Shown here one piece after another: positions 18,286 through 27,407 of a stretch of DNA of 64,000 bases. Both the position numbers and the translations under genes were made by a program. The notes beneath the pieces were generated by a model, which was given only the letters and a program-made list of their open reading frames with translations, was not told the DNA's origin and ran no database searches. Where the stretch lies: positions 293,334 to 357,333 of the forward strand of contig NZ_FPAF01000004.1 in assembly GCF_900116295.1 (NCBI RefSeq). The letters are read 5' to 3'. Source of the DNA: Bacillus sp. 103mf (GTDB taxonomy: Bacteria > Bacillota > Bacilli > Bacillales > Bacillaceae_G). Each line of letters opens with the position of its first letter. Position 1 is the stretch's first letter.

Positions 18286-18858
18286 ATGAGAAAAATAGGT
18301 TATGTACGAGTAAGTTCTGTAGATCAAAACCCGAAGCGGCAATTACAGAATACGGAAAAAATTAGGGTAAATATTATATATCAAGAAAAATTATCAGGGG
18401 CTACCCAAGATAGACCTGAACTTCAAAATATGTTAGGTGATCTTAAAGAAGGAGACATCATTTATGTGACAGATCTAACGCGAATTACTCGAAGTACAAG
18501 AGATTTATTTGAATTAGTTGATTACATAAAAAATAAACAAGCAAACTTAAAATCATTAAAAGATACTTGATTAGATTTATCTGAAGAAAATCCATATAGT
18601 CATTTCTTAATGACAGTAATGGGAGGAGTAAATCAATTAGAACGAGACTTAATCCGAATGCGTCAACGCGAGGGAATTAACCTTGCTAAAAAAGAGGAGA
18701 AATATCAAGGTCGAGTTCAAAAATATCGTGAGAAACATGCAGGAATGAATTATGCAATGAAGCTTTATGAAGAAGGAAATATGACAGTAAAACAGATTTG
18801 CGAAATTACGAGTGTATCTAGATCTTCTTTATATAGGAGGATACACGATTTAAAATAA
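18286..18858 (+). pseudogene. Serine site-specific recombinase (Tn3-type resolvase) with in-frame stop
   Basis: The frame encodes the resolvase catalytic domain (RKIGYVRVSSVDQNPKRQLQ with the nucleophile Ser at position 9 or 10, then YVTDLTRITRSTRDLFELV), the long helix (QLERDLIRMRQREGINLA) and a C-terminal helix-turn-helix (MTVKQICEITSVSRSSLYRR). A TGA at 18568-18570 interrupts it between KDT and LDLSEENPY. The same place is usually Trp (TGG) in the family, so one base change explains the lesion. The product would otherwise be 190 residues, the normal size. Ribosome site AGGAGTG precedes the ATG. It most likely belonged to the same Tn3-family element as the transposase remnant at 12951. Confidence 0.85.
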
Positions 18859-18949
18859 ACGAATATATTATATTTCTAATGTTATTCACTTATTATGGAA
18901 ATGTCGTTGCGGACTAGAGCAGGAACCCTGTCACTAGGCCTTTATGTAT

Positions 18950-18980
18950 AAAAAACGAGCTAATATTCAGCTCGTTTTTT
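18950..18980. terminator. Terminator between resolvase remnant and Ig-like gene
   Basis: AAAAAACGAGCT and AGCTCGTTTTTT form a perfect 12-base stem around a seven-base loop. T-runs exist on both strands; it directly follows the minus-strand Ig-like gene (stop at 18995). Confidence 0.85.
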
Positions 18981-18994
18981 ATTTCTATCATTCA

Positions 18995-19936
18995 TTAATC
19001 ACAAAGAATGACGTCAATACCGGTGCCAAGAATGACACGCCCCAAAACAAAAAACGTAATCACGGCTGTTCCAGGTCCATCAGTAGCTGTGAAAGTGGCA
19101 ATAAAGTTGCCAGATGCATCCGTAAAAGTAGGATTAGGCGCTATAGTACCAGGAAGATTATCCACTGCAAAAGTGACCGGTGTACCTGCTGGAGCAGGAA
19201 CTCCATTAAATAACACTTGACCAGAAATAACAGATTCATTTGGACCTGTTCCAAAAGCACATATCGTCTCTGGATCGATAAGAAAGGAAATAGATATTAA
19301 ATCACAATTAACAATAGTAATAGTAGCGGTATCGCTTGCTCCCAAAGCAGAAGCAGTAATCATTACAGTCCCAGGTCCGTCAGTAGCTGTGAAAGTGGCG
19401 GTAAAGTTACCCAATGCATCCGTAAAAGCAGGATCAGGAGATACAGTACCAAGAGCAGGAGCACTTAATGTAAAGGAAATCGGTGTACCTGCTGGAGGGG
19501 GACTTCCATTCACCAACACTTGACCAGTAAGAACAGATTCATTTGGACCTGTTTCAAAAGCACATATCATAGTTGGATCAACATTTAAGGTAACAGTTAC
19601 TGTGGGTGGAGGAGGAGGAGAAACTGTTGCTAATAGATCTAGAACATTTTCAAATTTGAACTCAAGCAGCATTTCTTTTTTAATGACGTCACGAAGAGTT
19701 CTTTGCACACTTGAGTTGACGATAAGAAGATTAGATATCGTAACTACTGGAGGAGAAAGTGTAGTTCTTCCTGACGGTAATGTTCCTAAAACAAATTGAA
19801 GCTTCTCAGCCTCAGCGTTGATAATGTGAGCCAAAGCTAATTCTTCTAAGGCAATGGAGCTTAAAAGCAATGGAATTGTCTGTGCAGTCGTAACAGAAAT
19901 AGTAGGTGTAATATTAGGGATGTTTGGAAAAGACAA
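18995..19936 (-). CDS. Spore-surface type protein with two tandem Ig-like repeats
   Basis: A 313-residue protein from TTG 19936, ten bases after AAAGGA; the open frame upstream of it has no ribosome site. Residues 1-110 are a hydrophobic N-domain (SVTTAQTIPLLLSSIALEEL, then FVLGTLPSGRTTLSPPVV) found in spore-surface proteins of this group. A proline run (SPPPPPTVTV) leads into two Big_1/invasin-like repeats of about 100 residues that share ICAF-TGPNES, PAGTP and ATFTATDGPGT. At DNA level the repeats are offset by exactly 300 bases. Role: probably exosporium or adhesion; no LPXTG anchor is present. Confidence 0.75.
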   Translation of the reverse strand: MSFPNIPNITPTISVTTAQTIPLLLSSIALEELALAHIINAEAEKLQFVLGTLPSGRTTLSPPVVTISNLLIVNSSVQRTLRDVIKKEMLLEFKFENVLDLLATVSPPPPPTVTVTLNVDPTMICAFETGPNESVLTGQVLVNGSPPPAGTPISFTLSAPALGTVSPDPAFTDALGNFTATFTATDGPGTVMITASALGASDTATITIVNCDLISISFLIDPETICAFGTGPNESVISGQVLFNGVPAPAGTPVTFAVDNLPGTIAPNPTFTDASGNFIATFTATDGPGTAVITFFVLGRVILGTGIDVILCD

Positions 19937-20256
19937 GATGCATTCATCCTTTCTAGGAAACCGCCGAATCACCTTATTTCGTGTATAGCTCAGGTCTCCT
20001 ACTTTTATAATTTGAGCGTTCATAATATTAAAAGCAATAATATGAACAAGGAATTTACTAGGTATTCTCTCTATTCTATGTAACAAGCGTTTGGATGGCT
20101 GAGCACTTGTCCTGCTGTAGAGGTATATTTTTGTTGAACAAGCCCTTTTTATTTATGGAACACCTGCAATATGAGTAGGAGCACAGATTATCAATTCAAT
20201 AATCCGTTCCTCTAGATATAAAAAAACACTTCCAATAACACTGATTATATGAATGG

Positions 20257-20285
20257 AAAGTCCCTTCAACTTCTGAAGGGACTTT
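20257..20285. terminator. Hairpin terminator
   Basis: AAAGTCCCTTCA and TGAAGGGACTTT form a perfect 12-base stem with a five-base loop and a TTTT end on the plus strand. No intact plus-strand gene precedes it. Confidence 0.6.
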
Positions 20286-20320
20286 TAAAGATTTTGCGAT
20301 ACTTTGGTTTTATGTTAGCG

Positions 20321-20352
20321 AAAAGTGTTTTCATGTACAGAAAACACTTTTT
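20321..20352. terminator. Second hairpin, likely terminator of the hydrolase gene
   Basis: AAAAGTGTTTT pairs with AAAACACTTTT around a short loop, with A and T flanks. It lies about 125 bases after the minus-strand hydrolase stop. Confidence 0.5.
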
Positions 20353-20476
20353 CAGTCTAATACTTTTTTCTATAGTCTAAAACATTTTTTAATGAGACAC
20401 TGGTAAATTTATATTCTTGAAGGTATTATCTATAGATTACATGTTCCTAATGTTAAAAACAAAGAATTTTCTACAA

Positions 20477-21292
20477 TCATTTTTCTTCTACTCTATCTAA
20501 CCATTCATTTATTAACGAATGGAATAAAACATCTTGCTCAATCTGCAAGTTATGTCCTGCTTTATCTAAAACCGCAAAAGTGGCCCGGGGAAATTTATCA
20601 AGCAACTCCCAAGCATCTTTATATCCTGTTACTGAATCCTGTTTACCCAATAAAAAGAGGCTTGGTTTTTCATACAGCGATAACTGACTATCCACATCAA
20701 ACGAAAAAGCATATTGTTCCTTTAATTTTGTTAAAAACGCCTCATCTGCTATTTGAATTCCTGATATAATCTCTTCAAGATAACGTTGCCAATTATATTC
20801 ATTAAGCACTACAAAATTCGAACTAAAATTCTCACATTCCTCCGTACTTAACTGAGATAAAAACTTTTCATCTCGGTAAATAACCGTATGCGGAGGAAGC
20901 TTTCTCTTGCTTATATCCGGAATAATCAAAGGACAAATAAATGCTGCGCCATCTATTTTTTCTTTTCTTTTGGATATAACTCCTCTAGTTATGTATCCAC
21001 CATATGATTCGCCTGCAATTAAGAAAGATTCGTCTGGAATAATCGTATCTATGAAATTTAAAACAAGATCTAACATTCCATCTGAATTTTGAATAGATTC
21101 GTGCCCCCTCGTTTGTCCCATGCCTGGTAAATCGATATAAATTCGTTTCCAACCTTCTCTTTGTGAAAAAATAGGCTCCATACAACCTGACATTAGTCTA
21201 TGATCAGGAGAAAAACCATGAAGCATGATAATTGGTTTTCCAGAACCATAAATTTCATAATGAACTTTGACATCCCCTATTAAGCATTCCAT
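20477..21292 (-). CDS. Alpha/beta hydrolase
   Basis: A 271-residue protein. ATG 21292 is chosen because GGAGTG lies seven bases upstream; the open frame extends 23 codons further without a good site. Seen: oxyanion region IIMLHGFSPD, nucleophile elbow GESYGG, acid in GKQDSVTG and the final His in KAGHNLQIE, so the catalytic triad is complete. The cap region lies between. Substrate cannot be deduced; relatives include esterases, epoxide hydrolases and peptidases. It stands alone with terminator-like hairpins downstream. Confidence 0.9.
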   Translation of the reverse strand: MECLIGDVKVHYEIYGSGKPIIMLHGFSPDHRLMSGCMEPIFSQREGWKRIYIDLPGMGQTRGHESIQNSDGMLDLVLNFIDTIIPDESFLIAGESYGGYITRGVISKRKEKIDGAAFICPLIIPDISKRKLPPHTVIYRDEKFLSQLSTEECENFSSNFVVLNEYNWQRYLEEIISGIQIADEAFLTKLKEQYAFSFDVDSQLSLYEKPSLFLLGKQDSVTGYKDAWELLDKFPRATFAVLDKAGHNLQIEQDVLFHSLINEWLDRVEEK

Positions 21293-21556
21293 TATCATCC
21301 ACTCCGAATTTTCAGTATTTTCAATACTATAATATAGTAAAAGTTCTTTCTTTCCAAACAATTAACCTCATGCTTCGTATTGTTAAGTAAAGACCATTTT
21401 TATTTCTTTGTATTTTGCATACAGTTTACATAACATAATTATATGATATACATTTCTTATTAACTACTTGCTTGCAAAAACGTTTCTAAAAGCTGTTTTA
21501 TTTCTTCTATAGAATATCCCTGACTAGATAATTCATGTTATAGAAACCGACTATTT

Positions 21557-21862
21557 CTATACATCCCAATGTCTATATTTATTTATCTCACTCTTTTTTC
21601 TAAATGCATATTCTAAGTCAATATCAAGTTTGTTAGCAAGATCAAAAAGATTCCATACCACATCGTAAATTTCAAAACTTAATTGTTCCTTTAATTCATT
21701 ACTATTCTCAGAATCAGGTTTGGAAGAGATTTTTAAGACTTCTTGAGCGACCTCTCCTATTTCTGTAACCAAAAATAAGGTTCTTTCTTCAATCGTTGCG
21801 TTCTCAAAACCTTTACTTTTACTAAACTCTCTAACATCTCTTTGTAATGCAGATATTTTCAC
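21557..21862 (-). CDS. MazG-like nucleotide pyrophosphohydrolase
   Basis: A 101-residue single-domain MazG-like protein. The metal-binding motifs are present: EIGEVAQE on the second helix and EIYDVVWNLFDLA on the third. Such enzymes hydrolyse (d)NTPs to monophosphates and can clean the nucleotide pool. It starts at GTG 21862, nine bases after AGGAGG, and lies 13 bases after the C45 hydrolase gene in the same direction, so the two are probably cotranscribed. Confidence 0.88.
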   Translation of the reverse strand: MKISALQRDVREFSKSKGFENATIEERTLFLVTEIGEVAQEVLKISSKPDSENSNELKEQLSFEIYDVVWNLFDLANKLDIDLEYAFRKKSEINKYRHWDV

Positions 21863-21875
21863 TTTGCCAATCCTC

Positions 21876-22976
21876 CTATTTTGAAACTCTCCAAAAATCT
21901 GTTCCGTATTCTCTATTCTGAAAGTTAACTAGTAACGATGTTTTAAAAAACCTATCACCGACGCCAATCTTATATACCTTATTTTGCACCGCTGACCCAA
22001 AGGAAAATTCAAGCTGATAATCAGTAAGATTGAACAATACAGAATGAACAGTTCCAAAATTTTCTTGGTAATTATGAACGGACAACCCATCCGGAAACTC
22101 AGTAGAAAGAAGTTTCTTTAATTCGCCAACAGATCTTTTACCACTGGCACTAAACTTATGCTCTAAAATATTAAATCGTAGTTGTGAATGAACGAATCTT
22201 CCGAATTCAAGATTTTCAATTTCAGGAAATAGAGCATGATTCGTTGCGATTAAATAGTCGCGATCCGTTTTTCTTACAGCTTTAGCGCCATCATACGTTT
22301 CATATAAAGCTGCTTCACCATTTGCATCGGCTAAGAGTAAATTCATATTCGCTCCAATAGGCATGTTCTCTAAACACCAAATTCCTTCCTCAACATTTTT
22401 ACAATTTTCAAGTAAGGCTCTTACTATTACCATAAATTGCAGTCCTTTTGTGACGGGCTTTTTCATTCCTATATGCTTTCCAACTGGAATACCGCATGAG
22501 GCAAAAGCTACACAGAATCCCTTCTCATTTAAGCCTTCACTTCGACCAAAGTAAGAAACAGAGAATCCAGTATGACTGTATTTACCTTGAACTTTTGTCG
22601 TGCATAGTCTCATATCAGATATTGCTGGTGACAAATCGTAGTTTCTAAGGACATAAGTTTTATTGTCAATTGTTTTAGACGGTAAAATAGCACCTAAACT
22701 ACATCCTCCTGGTTGTAACCAAGCTTCATCGTAACAGTTCAGATAACTAGACTTTACATCAAGTGCATCTGCAAATCCTTCTAGTTCTTCATTTAAACCA
22801 GGACAGTACTGCTCAATTAACTTTTTCATATTTTTAAATTTACTTTCATCTATTAATTCAGATGATACAAGTACATTCATTGCATAAGGATTCTTTTTTA
22901 TTTCTTCTCCTTGCCTTCTACCAATCTCATAACTATTCCCTTCAAGAAAAGAAAAGCGGGCTTGAAACATATCCAT
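21876..22976 (-). CDS. C45-family (acyl-CoA:6-APA acyltransferase-like) hydrolase
   Basis: A 366-residue Ntn-hydrolase-type protein. The likely autocatalytic and nucleophilic Cys is in PGGCSLGA (about residue 92); further family motifs are YVLRNYDLSP, RSEGLNEKGFCVAFASCGIP and the loop ATNHALFPE. Family members mature by cleaving themselves before the Cys and then hydrolyse or transfer acyl groups on amides. Start ATG 22976 follows GGAGAG. A truncated N-terminal piece of a second family member lies directly upstream (23004-23141), so a duplication has decayed here. Confidence 0.85.
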   Translation of the reverse strand: MDMFQARFSFLEGNSYEIGRRQGEEIKKNPYAMNVLVSSELIDESKFKNMKKLIEQYCPGLNEELEGFADALDVKSSYLNCYDEAWLQPGGCSLGAILPSKTIDNKTYVLRNYDLSPAISDMRLCTTKVQGKYSHTGFSVSYFGRSEGLNEKGFCVAFASCGIPVGKHIGMKKPVTKGLQFMVIVRALLENCKNVEEGIWCLENMPIGANMNLLLADANGEAALYETYDGAKAVRKTDRDYLIATNHALFPEIENLEFGRFVHSQLRFNILEHKFSASGKRSVGELKKLLSTEFPDGLSVHNYQENFGTVHSVLFNLTDYQLEFSFGSAVQNKVYKIGVGDRFFKTSLLVNFQNREYGTDFWRVSK

Positions 22977-23003
22977 ATTTATCTCTCCAATTCAAATTAA
23001 TAA

Positions 23004-23141
23004 TCAATATCTTATCTCTCTTTTAAAACCTTTCAATTTTTCTTCAGTTACCTTTGAAAATTGAAATCCATTTTTATAAAGGATTTCTGCATAATGCTTT
23101 CCCGCCTCATAAGCATTTCCTTTTAATCTCGGATGATACAT
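23004..23141 (-). pseudogene. N-terminal fragment of a second C45-family gene
   Basis: From ATG 23141 (with GGAGGG upstream) the frame reads MYHPRLKGNAYEAGKHYAEI and LYKNGFQFSKVTEEK before a stop at 23004. This is the start of a C45-like protein: the first helix and the GxxYExG-type motif are there but the nucleophile part is lost. It is probably the leftover of a tandem paralogue deleted by recombination. Confidence 0.65.
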
Positions 23142-23183
23142 AATAAATCCCTCCATTGTGTATTTCTTTGTATATATAAAGAA

Positions 23184-23210
23184 TAAACCCTCCACTTACT
23201 GGAGGGTTTA
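23184..23210. terminator. Terminator of the MerR gene
   Basis: TAAACCCTCCA and TGGAGGGTTTA form a perfect 11-base stem with a five-base loop, 34 bases after the minus-strand MerR stop and before the C45 fragment. Confidence 0.75.
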
Positions 23211-23243
23211 CTCTGTTTTTACATAAAAAATTGTTAGTTAACT

Positions 23244-24089
23244 CTAATCCTTGTTAACTGGTATACATATTTTGGTGATAAATTCTGATGGATGTCTGTT
23301 TAAATCTGGCCTTATATCTCTTATATTAAAATTGGACGGAACAAGTCCTTTTTCATAAATCTCTATCCCTTTTCCTATCTGAGTTAGATTCTGTTCTCTT
23401 ATCCAACTTTCCAACACTTTATATCCTACATCCAATTCTGAATAAGGACCTTTAACAGTAGTGCACGCGTATATCCCACTAGCTAAAATTTTACAGCCGT
23501 CTATCTTATTCGTATCATTTACCGGAAGAAGTAGCTCTACATCTGCCTCTTTTTGATTCAAATCTCTTTCGTGAAAGGTGGACATTAACTTTCCGTTAAC
23601 TACAAGATTAAAAGCGTAAACTCGATCAAATAAACTTTTAACGAATTGATCTATAAATTTTATCTTTATTTTCTCACGAATAGCATAGACTGTTATTTCC
23701 TTTCGATCTTCAATATAACAGCTAGACAAAACAGGTCCCGGGATTATAGAAGCTTCTTTTTCTATTTGCATTTTTAACATTTTCATTTCTTCTATTTGTT
23801 TAGAAATTTGCTCCTTTTGACATTCAAGGTCACAAATTTTATGCTCTAATACGCTTGTCCATTGCAATCGATTAGCGCTTTCAATTAATTCCTTAATAGT
23901 AGGTAAGGAGAATTGAAAACTTTTTAAAAGCATAATTTTTTTCATGACCTGAATCTTTTCATAGTCATAATACCGATAGTTTGTTACAGGATCTATGTAA
24001 GAAGGTGTTAGTAAACCAATATCATCATAATAGCGTAATGTTTTAACAGGAACATTACATATTTTAGAAAATTTTCCTATAGAGTACAT
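23244..24089 (-). CDS. MerR-family multidrug-type regulator with GyrI-like domain
   Basis: A 281-residue protein in the style of BmrR. Residues 1-70 are the MerR winged helix (YSIGKFSKICNVPVKTLRYY, DDIGLLTPSYIDP). Residues 75-120 form the dimer coiled coil (LECQKEQISKQIEEMKMLKM). The C-terminal half is a GyrI-like/effector-binding domain (GIYACTTVKGPYSELDVGYK) that binds drug-like cations. Start ATG 24089 follows AGGAAG. It usually activates an efflux gene; none is next to it, so its target is unknown. Confidence 0.9.
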   Translation of the reverse strand: MYSIGKFSKICNVPVKTLRYYDDIGLLTPSYIDPVTNYRYYDYEKIQVMKKIMLLKSFQFSLPTIKELIESANRLQWTSVLEHKICDLECQKEQISKQIEEMKMLKMQIEKEASIIPGPVLSSCYIEDRKEITVYAIREKIKIKFIDQFVKSLFDRVYAFNLVVNGKLMSTFHERDLNQKEADVELLLPVNDTNKIDGCKILASGIYACTTVKGPYSELDVGYKVLESWIREQNLTQIGKGIEIYEKGLVPSNFNIRDIRPDLNRHPSEFITKICIPVNKD

Positions 24090-24152
24090 TATATTCTTCC
24101 TTTATTGACTAATAATAAAATATTTACTGCAATTTAAAACCTCAACACCTTA

Positions 24153-25844
24153 TTACTCTTCCTCAAATAACTCCAACTCTTTCTCCACAAACTCCATCAA
24201 CTCCTTAATTGTTTGCGCCGAAAAGTCAAAACGAATCCCTGCCGCTTCATACACTTCTTTTACTGATTGTGTGCTTCCTAAAGATAGCGCTTGTTTATAA
24301 TGAATTAAAGTTTGTTTTGGATCCTCTTTATACTGCTTGTACATCTGTAGAGCGCCTATTTGTGCAATTGCGTACTCAATGTAGTAAAAAGGAACTTCGA
24401 AAATATGTAAAATAGACAACCACTTTGTCTCTAACCAATTTTCATACCCTTCCCAATTCACAAAGTTAGAATCATATGTTCTCGCTAGTTCTTTGAATTT
24501 CGCTCTTCTTTCCACATGCGTATGGTTTGGATTCTCATACATCCAATGCTGGAATTGATCAACTACAGTAATGATGGGCAAATATTGTATCATCAATCGG
24601 AGTTGCTCACGCTTTGCTCTTTTGAAATCTTCCCCACTTGGATAAAACGTATTCCAATACTCCATCGTTAGGAGTTCCATTGTTGTGCTCGCCAATTCTG
24701 CTGATTCCATTGGGACATTTCGATACTGCTGGGGCTCAATGTCTTTCATGAGCTCATTATGAATACAATGACCCATTTCATGTAACAGCACAACTACATC
24801 ATCTTGTGTGTTACAACAATTCATAAAAATAAATGATTGTTTAGAGACGGGTAAGGATTCACAAAAACCGCCCGGAGCTTTTCCTTTACGGCTCTCTAAA
24901 TCTAAAAGATTCTTTTCTTTCATCTCATGTAGTAATGCCGAAAACCGAGAATCAACCTTTTCTAAAATATGAAAAGTGCCTTTCACTAACTCGTCTACAT
25001 TTTGAACCGGTTGTAATGGCTTCTCGTTTATTGGAACAGCTCTAATATCCCAAGGTCTAAAAGTATTTAATCCCAAAGTGTTTTGTTGTTTTTCTTGAAG
25101 CTTCTTCTGTAACGGAACAACATATTGACGCATTGCTTCTGCTAACTCATGACAATCTGCTGCTGTATAATCAAACCGTTCATATTTTCTAAACATATAG
25201 TCGCGATAATTTGGCAAACCCACATTTTGAGCTTTTTGATGTCGCAACGCAATTAACTTATCCATAATGATCTGAAGATCCTCTTCAACAGATAACATAC
25301 TTTTTTGAATAAGGGTCATTGCATTTTTTCTAACCGTACGCTCAGGATCTTGAAGATATACCTCCATGTCGCTTAACGACTTTTCTTCATCTTCCCACAT
25401 TACGGTTAAGTTACCTGTAATCTCGAAATATTTCGTTACTAACTCATCTTCTTCAATTTCTAAATCTATATTTTTCTCATTGAACAAACGAATTGCATTT
25501 TCTACTTTTTTATTCAATAAACCGAAATGTTTTGGATCTAGCTGCAAACGAAATGGAGATTCATAGTATTTACTGTCTAGCAAGCTTTTGTAGCGTTTCA
25601 CTAATGGCTGCACATGCTTTTGATCAAAATCGAAAGCCTCTTTCGCTTGCTGGTCATGGGTGTTGCACTGAAATTGAATATAATGTCGTTTAAGCTGCTC
25701 TTCTACTTCATCTAAAAGCCGAGACTGCCTTTTCAACCAACTCTCAAGTTCCTCACTACATTGAATCTCTGTTTGTAATAAATCTTCAAATTGTTGTTGT
25801 AACGCTTCCAAATCACTAATAACTAAATATTCAGTATCATCCAC
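24153..25844 (-). CDS. M3-family oligoendopeptidase
   Basis: A 563-residue thimet/PepF-like zinc peptidase. The active-site helix HEMGHCIHN is at about residue 355 with the downstream zinc ligand Glu in SAELASTTMELL. The N-terminal half is helical and forms the lid of the closed cavity that admits short peptides. The cytoplasmic enzyme degrades peptides of roughly 7-17 residues. It starts at GTG 25844, eight bases after AAAGGGTG. A small gene ends only 15 bases upstream, so both form an operon. Confidence 0.93.
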   Translation of the reverse strand: MDDTEYLVISDLEALQQQFEDLLQTEIQCSEELESWLKRQSRLLDEVEEQLKRHYIQFQCNTHDQQAKEAFDFDQKHVQPLVKRYKSLLDSKYYESPFRLQLDPKHFGLLNKKVENAIRLFNEKNIDLEIEEDELVTKYFEITGNLTVMWEDEEKSLSDMEVYLQDPERTVRKNAMTLIQKSMLSVEEDLQIIMDKLIALRHQKAQNVGLPNYRDYMFRKYERFDYTAADCHELAEAMRQYVVPLQKKLQEKQQNTLGLNTFRPWDIRAVPINEKPLQPVQNVDELVKGTFHILEKVDSRFSALLHEMKEKNLLDLESRKGKAPGGFCESLPVSKQSFIFMNCCNTQDDVVVLLHEMGHCIHNELMKDIEPQQYRNVPMESAELASTTMELLTMEYWNTFYPSGEDFKRAKREQLRLMIQYLPIITVVDQFQHWMYENPNHTHVERRAKFKELARTYDSNFVNWEGYENWLETKWLSILHIFEVPFYYIEYAIAQIGALQMYKQYKEDPKQTLIHYKQALSLGSTQSVKEVYEAAGIRFDFSAQTIKELMEFVEKELELFEEE

Positions 25845-25859
25845 GCATAAGGCACCCTT

Positions 25860-26108
25860 TCATACAATATTCTTTGCAACAAGTTTCAAATGCTCAGCAG
25901 GAATAATTTGCTTCACTGTTTCCTGCAAATCTTCTGCCATCACTTCTTCAATATGCTCCAAAGCGACTTCTAATATGCTACACTCCATCGTTTCAACATT
26001 GAGTAGGGAATAATGATCATTTTTCTTAATCACCAAATATCTATGATCTTCTGTCACTAGTAAAGCACCTAGCTGAATTCCTGATAATCTGTTATCTTCA
26101 AATTTCAT
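25860..26108 (-). CDS. Small protein of unknown function upstream of the M3 peptidase
   Basis: An 82-residue protein from ATG 26108 (GGGAGGAAT upstream). It is acidic, predicted mixed alpha/beta in the first half (IQLGALLVTEDHRYLVIKKN) and helical in the second (EHIEEVMAEDLQETVKQIIP). No signal or membrane segment is seen. I do not recognise a family. The tight spacing suggests cotranscription with the peptidase. Confidence 0.75.
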   Translation of the reverse strand: MKFEDNRLSGIQLGALLVTEDHRYLVIKKNDHYSLLNVETMECSILEVALEHIEEVMAEDLQETVKQIIPAEHLKLVAKNIV

Positions 26109-26202
26109 GTATATTCCTCCCATCTATAATTATTTTACAATAAAAGGATATTGGAGGGTACAAAAATAAATAGATGTTTTACTACCGGCCAATTAGCCCA
26201 AA

Positions 26203-26232
26203 CAAAAAAACACCTCTCATTTCGAGAGGTGC
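26203..26232 (-). terminator. Terminator of murB
   Basis: CACCTCTC and GAGAGGTG form an eight-base stem with a five-base loop, followed on the minus strand by seven T. It lies directly after the murB stop at 26239. Confidence 0.85.
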
Positions 26233-26238
26233 TTACCA

Positions 26239-27153
26239 TTAAGATATTAATTCTTCTCCAATAATTTTTACTTCTGTTTCTAATTCTACGCTAAATTTAG
26301 ATTTTACCGTTTCCTGTACATAACGGATAAGTTTCACATAATCACTCGCTGTCGCTTCACCTACATTTACGATAAATCCAGCGTGCTTAGTAGATACTTG
26401 GGCATCTCCTATTTGTTTTCCTTGCAACCCGCTATCTTGAATTAACTTACCAGCAAACATACCTGGAGGACGTTTAAAAACACTGCCACAAGAAGGATAT
26501 TCTAATGGTTGTTTTGATTCACGCAAAAATGTCAATTCATCCATTTTTTCTTTGATTTTATTGTAATCGCCTTCTTTTAAATCAAATGTCGCTTCTAACA
26601 CAAGATGCCCTTCTCTAGAAATGGAACTGTTTCTGTATTCTAATTCTAAATCATTTTTATTTAAATTAAGAATTTCGCCATCTCTAGTTAGAACTAATAC
26701 ACTTGCAATAACATCTGATACTTCGCCGCCATATGCTCCCGCATTCATGTATACTGCTCCGCCAACTGTTCCTGGAATTCCACAAGCAAATTCTAATCCA
26801 GTTAGATGATTTTTCAATGCAAATCTCGAAGTATCAATAATGGTTGCCCCGCTTTGAACAATTATTTTATTACTTTCCAATGAGATATTAGTTAATTTAG
26901 TTAAATTTAGAACAATCCCTCTAATGCCGCCATCCTTAATAATGATGTTTGAACCATTTCCTAAAATAGTGAACTCTATATTATTTTGATTTGCGTATTT
27001 TATTACGTTTTGTACCTCTTGATACGTAGTAGGTAAAACAAAATAATCCGCATTTCCACCCGTTTTAGTAAAAGTGTATCGTTTTAACGGCTCATCTTTT
27101 TTAACTTTATTATCATCTAATATATTCAATAAATCGCTGTATACTTTATCCAT
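26239..27153 (-). CDS. murB: UDP-N-acetylenolpyruvoylglucosamine reductase
   Basis: A 304-residue MurB of the short Gram-positive type. The FAD-binding domain shows [30 protein letters not shown] and [20 protein letters not shown]; the substrate domain holds the proton-donor Ser in [11 protein letters not shown] and ends with the late Glu in [11 protein letters not shown]. It reduces the enolpyruvyl group to lactyl in the second committed step of peptidoglycan precursor synthesis, in the cytoplasm. It stands alone, away from a division/cell-wall cluster, so it is probably one of two murB copies, as often in this group. Confidence 0.96.
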   Translation of the reverse strand: MDKVYSDLLNILDDNKVKKDEPLKRYTFTKTGGNADYFVLPTTYQEVQNVIKYANQNNIEFTILGNGSNIIIKDGGIRGIVLNLTKLTNISLESNKIIVQSGATIIDTSRFALKNHLTGLEFACGIPGTVGGAVYMNAGAYGGEVSDVIASVLVLTRDGEILNLNKNDLELEYRNSSISREGHLVLEATFDLKEGDYNKIKEKMDELTFLRESKQPLEYPSCGSVFKRPPGMFAGKLIQDSGLQGKQIGDAQVSTKHAGFIVNVGEATASDYVKLIRYVQETVKSKFSVELETEVKIIGEELIS

Positions 27154-27407
27154 TTCCCTAACCTCTTTACTAAGAATCTTTCCTATCCATTATAATGTAT
27201 TTAGTTTCAAAAAAACATAATACGTTATTTTGTTTAAAAATTCAATTAATAAATTAAACTAGACGCCATTCCTCACTACCGAAATATGTCAAAAAAAGGC
27301 ATACTCAACCCTTGTCGAGATATCTTTCGGAATAGACTAAATTTCTTCTAGTTAATATCTTTCTCTATTCACTATTTTGTATTTACTGCAGGTTTATAGG
27401 ATAACTG

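Larger units (their letters stand above)
19937..20476. other. Gap with two hairpins
   Basis: Holds hairpins at 20257-20285 and 20321-20352 and no supported gene. The Ig-like gene promoter must lie in its left part. Confidence 0.5.

Noticed and set aside
19008-19500. Tandem 300-base repeat as a CRISPR or satellite
   Set aside because: The repeat is coding and matches Ig-like domains; there are only two units and no short spacers.
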